NCBI GenBank assembly: GCA_965368585.1
Contig: CBDUNM010000210.1
Coordinates: forward strand, 1 to 6,894
Reading direction: 5' to 3'
Source: JARRQB01 sp965368585
GTDB lineage: Bacteria > Pseudomonadota > Gammaproteobacteria > Chromatiales > Chromatiaceae
DNA length: 6,894 bases
The notes under the pieces were generated by a model, which was not told the origin of the DNA, did not search any database, and saw only the letters and a program-made list of their open reading frames with translations. Of the stretch, positions 1 to 5,608 are shown piece by piece. A program made the position numbers and the translations under genes. Numbering within the stretch: position 1 is the stretch's first letter; each line of letters opens with the position of its first letter.

Positions 1-222
1 CATCGCCTTCCAGGAATCCTTGTCGTTCCAGACTGATTCGCCGGCCATCATTCGAAAATACCACGCGGTAAAGCGAGTTCGGATAATAAGATAGCCACTA
101 CTATCTTTAATAAAGATTAAACCAAGATAAAAATCTGATGGACAGTAAATATCACGTACGGTATCAGCGGTCGCCGCTTCGTATATTTCGGTTGAATTTA
201 AAAAGCAGGTAAAAAATATATT
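1..222 (-). CDS. Partial open frame running off the left edge, unknown protein
   Basis: I do not recognise this frame. It is open on the minus strand from just after a TAA at 223-225 to the window edge, about 74 codons, and its C-terminal part lies outside. The translation looks protein-like rather than like a shadow frame: it contains IYCPSDFYLGLIFIKD, RTRFTAWYF and ESVWNDKDSWKAM, rich in aromatic and acidic residues. No ATG, GTG or TTG occurs until the ATG pair at 46-51, so the gene either starts at a rare codon, has lost its 5' end, or the reading is accidental. The upstream DNA (about 60-230) is clearly more AT-rich than the rest of the window. The 5' end overlaps the opposite-strand open frame at 213-473 by ten bases, so at most one of the two is likely to be translated as drawn. 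Confidence 0.32.
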
Positions 223-473
223 TTATAACAGACGGGAACGATGCCCTTTACATCAGCCGGTTAGAACTTATTTGCACAAATGAGTCGGGTGAGTACGAAA
301 AAGAGACCGAGGTGCGTAAATGGGGCGCGGACGGACAAAGCGGCTATTGTTTATCGGGAGATTCGACAGATACGAATGGCGGCGATACCAAAAAAATAGG
401 AGTCGACGGCTGCCATCCGGAGATAACCTCCGTAGTCGAACACAGAGAAGTGATCGAGCACGGCAATTTGTAG
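213..473 (+). pseudogene. Start-less open frame, possible gene remnant
   Basis: An 86-codon plus-strand frame is open from after a TAA at 210-212 to a TAG at 471-473. Its translation (for example ALYISRLELICTNESGEYEK, KETEVRKWGADGQSGYCL and KKIGVDGCHPEI) is rich in Glu, Asp, Gly and Lys. The other frames over the same DNA are Arg/Ser-rich, the pattern expected of shadows of a real coding frame. There is no ATG in frame and no Shine-Dalgarno; the only in-frame GTG is internal, about 29 codons in. A run of six A at 211-216 adjoins another frame open upstream, so a homopolymer slip could have broken a longer gene. I cannot assign a family. Best reading: a decayed gene fragment; chance openness is the alternative. 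Confidence 0.25.
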
Positions 474-508
474 CAACGCTTCGAATGGTTTTGAGTCGAT
501 ACGATCGC

Positions 509-526
509 TGCCCGGCCTACCGGGCA
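509..526. repeat. Compact GC-rich hairpin TGCCCGG-CCTA-CCGGGCA
   Basis: Perfect 7-base arms with a 4-base loop. No T-run follows on either strand, so it is not a classical terminator. It sits five bases before the REP-like element and could be a second hairpin of the same composite element, which is inference. Confidence 0.4.
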
Positions 527-530
527 CTGG

Positions 531-599
531 CGGTGCATAACGGGGCCAGACCACCGTCTGGTGCGAATGCGAGCATATCGTGAGCTGTCCGCGTTATTT
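531..599 (+). repeat. REP-like palindromic element, diverged copy 1
   Basis: This stretch aligns with 2614-2686 in the same orientation. The core 542-573 matches 2629-2660 at 26 of 32 positions without gaps, the tail 585-599 matches 2672-2686 at 13 of 15, and both copies share GGTGCATAA at the left. The outer arms (GGGGCCAGACCA and GAGCTGTCCGC) pair only imperfectly, so this is the more decayed copy, but it has a perfect inner hairpin, CCAGAC-CACC-GTCTGG, at 546-561. Motifs like CAGACCAC and CTGTCC near a GTTATTT or CTATTT end recall the GGGGACAGACCAC palindromes of RAYT-mobilised REP elements; that assignment is from memory of the motif. No transposase is present here. Confidence 0.55.
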
Positions 600-765
600 C
601 GCTTCGGCCTAAGCCGTCGGTGATGCTTGGGGTCGGCTGGTTCCGCTATGGACTGGTTATCGGGCATGGGCCTGAACATCTCACCGTACACCGAGCGGCA
701 TTCTGGTATCCGATGCGGCCGTACACCACCCTGAAGAGACACAACCAGGCACAGGTCACAGGACC

Positions 766-1689
766 TCACGCCGAGTTGAGAAAGTACTCTATGACCAGAC
801 CTACCGGCAATTCATTCTGTGATACAAATACCTGTCTATGCCCGCTGCGCTCCATGATGTACTGAATGAAGATCAACCCTGGCAGAATCTTCTCGGCCTT
901 TGGCAATGAAGATTTCAAGTCGTTGTACTGGGAGGTCGTTAAGCCGCGGAGTCTAGTCATTGTGCCGTCGAGTGTATCAATGTTGAGTATTCTTCCAGGT
1001 CCGATGTACTTTTCTCCGGTTACGAAGGAGGTCGTGGTGTTGGCGGCGAGTGCAAAATACTGATCGGTTTGGCTTGGCAGCTCCTCAAAGTTGCCGTCAA
1101 GAAATCTGCGCAACCTTTTTTCCGCTTCAAGCAACGTGGGCTCATGTTCCACGAAGCTCTCATAGGCTAGTTCATAACCGACCGAGACGGAGCGCGAGCG
1201 GATACTCCCATCGCTCTCCCAAGCGACCTGCATGCTCCTGCTACCGACATCGGTAACAAGTTTATTCGGTGCACCACCGGTCGCAGCGAAGTAGCCGATT
1301 TTCCCTTCCCTCGCCCCGTCCGCGATCTCCAGATTCAGTCCTGCTGAATAAGCTGCGTCGAGTATTCGCTGGTAATTTCTGGCATTCCTGATGGCGCTGG
1401 CCGCGATTGCCAGAACCTCAGATGCTCCCCGTTCTTTGCAAGAACGAACGAACTGGGAGAGTGACAGTTGTACTTCGGAGATCATTTCTTCCCCGATCAA
1501 ACCATTGTTTTCTGTCACTTCTTTTCCCAATTCGAAGCGCTCTTTTCGGATCAATTCTGTGGTGATGACGCCATTGACCCTCTGCCCAAAGACGAACTTG
1601 AAATTCTTGCTGCCCATGTCCACTGCGCCAACCATGCTGACAGCGTCTTCCGGGCCGAGCGGTGGGTTTGCAGTGTCTTCATACGTCAT
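766..1689 (-). CDS. Ppx/GppA-family protein with degenerate phosphate-binding loop
   Basis: A 307-residue protein of the ASKHA (actin/Hsp70-like) ATPase fold family that includes exopolyphosphatase and guanosine pentaphosphate phosphatase, probably cytosolic. Family landmarks appear in order: phosphate-1 loop GAVDMGSKNFKF (21-32, usually DxGSNS), AIAASAIRNARN (94-105, usually TAALREAxN), EIADGAREG (121-129, usually ISGxEEA), phosphate-2 loop TDVGSRSMQ (146-154, usually DIGGGSTE), and a C-terminal PGLIFIQYIMERSG then FVSQNELPVGL. It has only the two-domain core, without the C-terminal HD-like domain of E. coli Ppx (about 510 residues). The glutamate of GGGSTE, catalytic in Ppx, is Gln154, and one of the paired EE residues is Arg127, so hydrolysis is doubtful; a binding or sensory role is possible. 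Start: ATG at 1687-1689 with GAGG 12 bases upstream. A TTG at 1729-1731 would add 14 residues but has no good ribosome binding site; the ATG giving MVGAVDMG is a third option. It lies 206 bases after the 89-residue gene on the same strand. Confidence 0.82.
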   Translation of the reverse strand: MTYEDTANPPLGPEDAVSMVGAVDMGSKNFKFVFGQRVNGVITTELIRKERFELGKEVTENNGLIGEEMISEVQLSLSQFVRSCKERGASEVLAIAASAIRNARNYQRILDAAYSAGLNLEIADGAREGKIGYFAATGGAPNKLVTDVGSRSMQVAWESDGSIRSRSVSVGYELAYESFVEHEPTLLEAEKRLRRFLDGNFEELPSQTDQYFALAANTTTSFVTGEKYIGPGRILNIDTLDGTMTRLRGLTTSQYNDLKSSLPKAEKILPGLIFIQYIMERSGHRQVFVSQNELPVGLVIEYFLNSA

Positions 1690-1895
1690 CGCAGGTTCGT
1701 ACCTCGAAGTGTTAAAGGTTCTAAAAAACAACTCGTCGCGTGCTGGTCATTTCGGAGTCGTAACACATTCGACCCCAAACGGCCGTCGGTATCCGGCAGG
1801 GCGAAGCCAGGGTCGATAATTGGTTGAACGGCTGGCTATAGTCTAGCTGCTGGTACCTTTTTAGCTACGCAACCTCGAACTGTTGACCGACCGGA

Positions 1896-2165
1896 TCAAG
1901 CCATTAAGGCACTACTTGCTTTGATCGAGTTTCTTTCATCGTGATTCAAACACTTCTGAATTTCAACGCTATCGAATACCTGCCGTGATTTCGCGGTAAG
2001 TCGCAGACTGATTTTTCCGGCCGATTTTTCAATTTCTAGCGAGCCGAGTTTTTCGTATTCGTCTGTTGGGCAAGAGCAACGGCCTTCTCGGCACGCCTGA
2101 AACTCAGCGCGCAGGCGCTGTTCTTTCCCCGCTATCTCGGAGACTCTGACTCCATCCTTCCGCAT
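1896..2165 (-). CDS. 89-residue conserved-looking hypothetical protein with a Cys motif
   Basis: I cannot name a family. The protein is hydrophilic, with no signal peptide or membrane segment, so probably cytosolic. A helical, charged N-terminus (about 10-24) leads to ACREGRCSCPTDEYEKL (24-40), placing cysteines at 25, 30 and 32. A beta-like stretch IEKSAGKISLRLTAKS (45-60) follows, then IQKCLNH (69-75) with Cys72 and His75. The C-x4-C-x-C plus C-x2-H pattern could hold a metal or make disulfides; this is inference. The start ATG at 2163-2165 is fixed by an in-frame TGA seven codons upstream; only a weak AGG is seen before it. It precedes the Ppx-like gene on the same strand with no obvious terminator between, so the two may be co-transcribed. 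Composition is protein-like, not that of a shadow frame. Confidence 0.6.
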   Translation of the reverse strand: MRKDGVRVSEIAGKEQRLRAEFQACREGRCSCPTDEYEKLGSLEIEKSAGKISLRLTAKSRQVFDSVEIQKCLNHDERNSIKASSALMA

Positions 2166-2264
2166 CGAACCTGAAAATGCGTTTCACAAAGATTCCCGGT
2201 TGCATGGTCTGACCGAGCATCATTCTAGGCAAATTCTGAAGACTCGAAAATGGCCGCCGTTGGC

Positions 2265-2291
2265 CGGGGCTATCTTCGGGGAACAGCCCCG
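2265..2291. repeat. Hairpin CGGGGCT/AGCCCCG
   Basis: Perfect 7-base arms around a 13-base loop. No T-run on either side, so a terminator is not indicated. It lies about 100 bases upstream of the 89-residue gene; role unknown. Confidence 0.35.
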
Positions 2292-2613
2292 CACAGCTGG
2301 CCTTCGCTAAACATCCATCTTTGCCATTGGCCGCTTTCTGAAAGCACTGGGGCCCGCGGCTCCCGACCAGGAACTGTCGATCGTAACGCCGACGACGACC
2401 GACGGTTCATACGGGTAGCAGATGTCTGTGGGGCTTTTCGTTTGCGTGGAGAGTTCGCTTTTTATGCGTGTCAGGGAGTCGTAACTATTGAGCGAAATTT
2501 CAGGAAAAGTACTCGATAGGGTATTTGCGGAATACTTCTCTATACCGATGATGCATGGCGACCTGTCTCGGTAGTCATTCACAGACGCCACGGGCGAGTG
2601 GCTGCATTATACA

Positions 2614-2686
2614 GGGTGCATAATATCAGGAGACAGACCACGGTTTAGTGCTAATGCGAGAGTATCCTGGTCTGTCCCCGCTATTT
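2614..2686 (+). repeat. REP-like palindromic element, well preserved copy 2
   Basis: Arms GGAGACAGACCA (2629-2640) and TGGTCTGTCCCC (2668-2679) pair at 11 of 12 positions around a 27-base interior, followed by CGCTATTT. The GACAGACCA/TGGTCTGTC palindrome next to a CGCTATTT end is the form I associate with RAYT-mobilised REP sequences in proteobacteria (recollection, not a search). It is a homologue in the same orientation of the element at 531-599, about 2.08 kb away. No Y1-type transposase is found in the window, so it would be a non-autonomous copy. Confidence 0.65.
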
Positions 2687-2952
2687 TTAACGTTGTTCTT
2701 TGCCGTTATTTTCCCGTAATGATCGCATCGTTGTTCAGGCTAGCCTTTTACGCCACGAATACGATCGGAATAGGCTACGTTATGTTTTGCCTTTAGATTA
2801 GAAAACGCCGAGCTTACCAATACTTTGGGGTTGTCCATCGGCGAGCAGGTTTCTAACCTGAAAGGTATTCGGCAGCTTCGATAACGCTCGTCATGGCAGG
2901 GGCTCACGGATAATCAGGTAAATGCTTGCTTCGTTGCGACATGACATGCGCC

Positions 2953-2971
2953 CGCCCGGATCGACCGGGCG
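2953..2971 (-). terminator. GC-rich hairpin after the porin, possible terminator
   Basis: CGCCCGG and CCGGGCG arms (7 base pairs) with a 5-base loop lie about 40 bases after the porin stop codon, where the transcript would be expected to end. There is no T-run on the minus strand (GGCGCATG follows), so it is not a standard intrinsic terminator. It could stabilise the 3' end or assist Rho-dependent termination. Confidence 0.35.
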
Positions 2972-3011
2972 CGGCCTGTGGCGCAAGCGCTGAGTGCATC
3001 GCGGGCGATAT

Positions 3012-4382
3012 TCAGAAGCTCAATTGTCCCCGCAACTGGAATAGGCTGGGTTCGTCCGTCAGGCCGTTATTGTCGGGGTCTGCGTCCACCCAGATATAGT
3101 TTGCCATCAAGCGCACTTGCGGATTCACGTACCAGTTGAGACCCAGGGTGATGTCTTGTTGTTCGCCGCCCTGGATGTCCTGGTCGCTAAGGTCGATGCT
3201 GCTGAATCGCAGACCGAGTTCCCAGGCCCCGTAGCGCTGCTTCGGTTTGATGCGGCCGAACCTGCCCCGCGCGGCATCGTAGCGCCGCGACTCGCCGGTC
3301 AGAAACCAACTGCCGTAGACGTACCAGCCGTCGAAACTCAGATCTGCCAGACCGGCAAGTCTATTCGCGTCGGTCCGGATGTATTCGCCCTGCAGGGAAA
3401 AAGGCCCGAATGCGGCCGCGCTCTCAAAGCCAAAGGTCAGGGTGCGGTCGACGTCGTCTATGGTGCGGGTGCTCACCAAGGTTTCGTCGGTTATGTGCGA
3501 CTCCGGCGTCGTGCGGTAGCGAACTTGGTGTGCGTCATTGGTGCGTCGATAGGCCAGGCTGCCGCCGACGTGCACGACCCGGTTCTTACTCTTCAGTGCG
3601 GCGAACGTCGCGCGGGCGGCCGCGCCCCAACCCTCGCGCCCTTCGTCGGGAACGTCGTCGCCGACGGCCTCGCCGAACAGGCCCGCGGCGGCGCTCCAGC
3701 GCTTCCCGCTACCCGAGATGCCCAGTCCCAGATGGCGTCCCGGTGAGAAGGCCTCGACCGGTAATGCCCGTTCCATGAAGGTGATGTATTTCCCGCTGGT
3801 TTGTTCCTCCAGCGAGAACGGCTCCTTGAATTGACCGGCCCTGACGGCCACCGGGACAAAGCCGTTGTATTCGAGGTAGGCATCCTTGACTTCGGCGTCG
3901 TTGCCCGCAAAGTCGTACTCCGCGGCGTATCCCCAGTCGCCGAACAGCCGACCCTGCAGCGCCAGGCGTGCGCGGCGCAGTTCGGTTCCGTCACCCAGTG
4001 CTGCTCGGTCCGCCGAGTAAGTGGCGGCGTCCACCCATACCTGACCTCCCAGCTCGACCGCGAATTCACCGTCGGCACTCTCAACGCGCAGACCGCCTTC
4101 GGTTTCGACTTTGGGTGCCGCATCGGTTTTCTTCTTTTCTGCCGACTTCCTTGAAGGCGCTCCAGTCTGCTCGTTGGCGCGCGCCGGTGGTGCCGCTGCC
4201 ACGGGTTGGCCGCTGGCCTCGCGTCGCAGGCGTTCATACTGCGACTGGGTGATGGTTCCATTGTCCCGCAGCACTTCCAGCAAGGCCAGCAACTCCGCGC
4301 CGGCCAAGACGGATCCCGCGGCCAGGCTGACTATGCCGCCGAGCAACAACGCGTGCAATTGCGGTCGATGTGAGTGGGTCAT
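3012..4382 (-). CDS. OprO/OprP-type phosphate-selective outer-membrane porin
   Basis: A 456-residue precursor of the Porin_O_P family: trimeric outer-membrane barrels that pass phosphate or polyphosphate (OprP, OprO in Pseudomonas), with other anions or substrates in some members. A signal peptide (about 1-27, VLA cleavage site) is followed by a helical segment LLALLEVLRDNGTITQSQY (31-49), common at the start of this family, and an Ala/Lys-rich linker to about 95. The barrel runs from about 98 to the terminal Phe456. Diagnostic motifs are RRARLALQGRL (136-146), VKDAYLEY (165-172), GQFKEPFSLEEQTS (183-196), FMERA (202-206) and FSPGRHLG (212-219). Alternating strands continue to LFQLRGQLSF. Length is typical. 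The start ATG has AGGGAG seven bases upstream. It is last in the minus-strand cluster, 151 bases after the DUF3616 gene, with a candidate Pho box in that gap. True substrate specificity cannot be read from the sequence. Confidence 0.93.
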   Translation of the reverse strand: MTHSHRPQLHALLLGGIVSLAAGSVLAGAELLALLEVLRDNGTITQSQYERLRREASGQPVAAAPPARANEQTGAPSRKSAEKKKTDAAPKVETEGGLRVESADGEFAVELGGQVWVDAATYSADRAALGDGTELRRARLALQGRLFGDWGYAAEYDFAGNDAEVKDAYLEYNGFVPVAVRAGQFKEPFSLEEQTSGKYITFMERALPVEAFSPGRHLGLGISGSGKRWSAAAGLFGEAVGDDVPDEGREGWGAAARATFAALKSKNRVVHVGGSLAYRRTNDAHQVRYRTTPESHITDETLVSTRTIDDVDRTLTFGFESAAAFGPFSLQGEYIRTDANRLAGLADLSFDGWYVYGSWFLTGESRRYDAARGRFGRIKPKQRYGAWELGLRFSSIDLSDQDIQGGEQQDITLGLNWYVNPQVRLMANYIWVDADPDNNGLTDEPSLFQLRGQLSF

Positions 4383-4389
4383 TGCAGTT

Positions 4390-4395
4390 CTCCCT
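4390..4395 (-). promoter_or_regulatory. Shine-Dalgarno of the porin gene
   Basis: AGGGAG on the minus strand, seven bases before the ATG at 4380-4382. It supports the chosen start, which also gives a normal signal peptide. Confidence 0.75.
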
Positions 4396-4477
4396 GAATT
4401 AGGTCAATTGCGGATCGTCGCGGTCGTTCGCGGGTCGTCGTTTTATTTTGTTTGATGCACTTGGACACCGCGTCTCG

Positions 4478-4499
4478 CGCTGTGTCAGTACGATAACAG
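4478..4499 (-). promoter_or_regulatory. Candidate Pho box upstream of the porin
   Basis: Reading the minus strand: CTGTTAT-CGTA-CTGACAC-AGCG. Two 7-base half-sites, each differing at one position from the PhoB consensus (CTGTCAT / CTGTCAC), lie exactly 11 bases apart, the spacing of PhoB half-sites. It is about 100 bases upstream of a phosphate-porin start codon, which fits the family's known phosphate-starvation control. Against it: no good -10 hexamer lies at the usual distance, and the region between box and AT-rich stretch 4441-4453 is GC-rich. Confidence 0.4.
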
Positions 4500-4533
4500 A
4501 AGCGCGACCGGCGCCCTACTTGGTACGGACGCA

Positions 4534-5607
4534 TCAATCCGCGGGTGCTATGTGCAGTTGGTCGTAATCGAGCAGCAGGTAGTGCGCGCCGCGCCGCCGC
4601 AGGGCATTCCCGTCGTCGAAGACGATCAACAGCTTGTCTTCGCCCTGATAGCGCAAAGGCGTCACGCCTTCGGCATTGTCGATTTCCTCGGCGCCGGTTA
4701 TCCGAATGCGACGCGGTGCGTGACTGGTCTGGCCGTCCCAGAACCACAGCTTGAACGCCTTGTTCTTCTTGTCCTCGCGGCGGCTGAGGATCAGATAGCC
4801 GTCAAGCTTCGCGTCGTATTCAATCGCTCGCAATCCGCCTTTGCCGAGATCGAGCAGCAGCAACTCGTCAGCAAGGCGCGGTTTCTCGTTGCGTTCGAAG
4901 ATTCCGACCGGGTTCTGCAACACGACGACCACGCCTTTACCGTCGATCACCGGGCTGCGCAATCCGATCAACAGCCGCTCGTCGGTCTTGTCGAAACTCA
5001 ACGCTTCGATGTTCAGGCCGTTGTCGTCCTTTACCTGTGCGACGCGGCCGGCGTCTTTGAGAAGCTCGAACTTTTTCGTAATGACCTTGCGCAGCGATTC
5101 CACGACCTGGATTTCGGCGATCTCGTCGCCGTCGACCCGGAATCTGATCAGTTTTTCACGACTATCCTTGCGTTTGCCGGCATCGTTGCGCGAGTGCGAG
5201 GTGATCGCGTAAACGTAGCCATCGGGACCCACGTCGACGCCTTCGAGGTCGTCGACCTTGCCGAGTTGACTCTGCCCGAACAGCGCGCCGAACAGCGAGG
5301 AAGTCCCCAACGGTCGACTGGTAAATCCGAGGCTGGAATCCTCGCTCAACAGCTGCAACGGTTGGCGCGCCTCATCTTCGACGACAATGACACGCCCGTC
5401 CGGCAGCTGCTGCGCACCCGACGGTTCGTAAACCGCGAGAAGAGTTCCCACACCGCCCAGGTTGCGTTCCACGCCGGAAACGCTGAACCCGAAGGTCAGC
5501 ACCAGGACTCCCACTGCAAATACCGCGGCGCTGCCGGCGCACACGGCGACATGCACGCCGTCCTTCAGACACCGGCCGCGAAATGCCTTGGCGAACTGAC
5601 GCAGCAT
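4534..5607 (-). CDS. Membrane-anchored DUF3616 beta-propeller protein
   Basis: A 357-residue protein. One hydrophobic segment at about 19-41 (VHVAVCAGSAAVFAVGVLVL core) after a basic N-terminus suggests an uncleaved inner-membrane anchor with the rest in the periplasm. The remainder fits DUF3616, a predicted beta-propeller of unknown function: VDDLEGVDVGPDGYVYAITS (118-137) then HSR, EKLIRFRV, GLNIEALSF (197-205), LLIGLRSPV (212-220), GGLRAIEY (257-264), FKLWFWDG, NAEGVTPL (311-318) and LLIVFDDG (326-333). The repeated [DNA]-[LIA]-E-[GA] motifs resemble those of phytase-like propellers, so a phosphoester or sugar-phosphate ligand is conceivable but unproven. The start ATG follows the effector gene's TGA by one base (TGAGATG), implying translational coupling; only a weak purine stretch precedes it. 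I am confident of the family, not of the activity. Confidence 0.8.
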   Translation of the reverse strand: MLRQFAKAFRGRCLKDGVHVAVCAGSAAVFAVGVLVLTFGFSVSGVERNLGGVGTLLAVYEPSGAQQLPDGRVIVVEDEARQPLQLLSEDSSLGFTSRPLGTSSLFGALFGQSQLGKVDDLEGVDVGPDGYVYAITSHSRNDAGKRKDSREKLIRFRVDGDEIAEIQVVESLRKVITKKFELLKDAGRVAQVKDDNGLNIEALSFDKTDERLLIGLRSPVIDGKGVVVVLQNPVGIFERNEKPRLADELLLLDLGKGGLRAIEYDAKLDGYLILSRREDKKNKAFKLWFWDGQTSHAPRRIRITGAEEIDNAEGVTPLRYQGEDKLLIVFDDGNALRRRGAHYLLLDYDQLHIAPAD

Positions 5608-5608
5608 C

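Larger units (their letters stand above)
474..765. other. Non-coding stretch downstream of the Ppx-like gene
   Basis: Frames here are short or Arg/Pro/Ser-rich shadows, with no ribosome binding sites. The stretch contains a compact hairpin at 509-526, a degenerate REP-like element at 531-599 and a small AGGTC/GACCT hairpin (753-766) that touches the stop codon of the Ppx-like gene. None of the hairpins is followed by a T-run on the minus strand, so no clear intrinsic terminator for the Ppx-like gene is visible. Confidence 0.6.
2166..3011. other. Long intergenic region between porin and 89-residue gene
   Basis: Some 846 bases without a gene I can support. It contains a hairpin at 2265-2291, a REP-like palindrome at 2614-2686, a perfect CAGGTT-TCT-AACCTG dyad at 2846-2860, an AGGCTAGCCT palindrome near 2737-2746 and a GC-rich hairpin at 2953-2971 just after the porin. 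Two weak minus-strand frames, a 94-codon one from a GTG at 2589-2591 and a 32-codon one at 2740-2838, lack ribosome binding sites and are not called. Any promoter for the 89-residue gene should lie in 2166-2260, but I see no convincing -35/-10 pair. Confidence 0.6.

Noticed and set aside
531..599. Integron attC site
   Set aside because: The GCATAAC and GTTATTT ends superficially suggest attC, but they do not fit the RYYYAAC/GTTRRRY core and no integrase is present. The REP-like homology to 2614-2686 explains it better.
344..769. 141-codon minus-strand frame
   Set aside because: Arg/Pro/Ser/Cys-rich, no ribosome binding site, crosses the REP-like element and is antisense to the more protein-like frame at 213-473.
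2250..2519. Dispersed repeat or 89-codon plus-strand frame around the GGCCGCTTTCTGAAAG stretch
   Set aside because: The stretch vaguely resembles GC-rich dispersed sequences seen in other proteobacteria, but I see only one copy here and cannot verify it; the frame itself has no ribosome binding site.
2307..2591. 94-codon minus-strand frame from a GTG
   Set aside because: Parts such as YEPSVVVGVTIDSSW look protein-like, but there is no Shine-Dalgarno, no recognisable family, and an in-frame TAA lies just upstream. It could be a decayed fragment, not enough to call.
2740..2838. 32-codon minus-strand frame (MDNPKVLVSS...)
   Set aside because: Plausible composition but no ribosome binding site, and too short to judge without homologues.
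3117..3746. Long plus-strand open frame opposite the porin
   Set aside because: It is antisense to a clear OprO/OprP barrel, has an Ala/Arg/Pro-rich composition and no ribosome binding site; it is open because of the GC-rich codon use of the porin.
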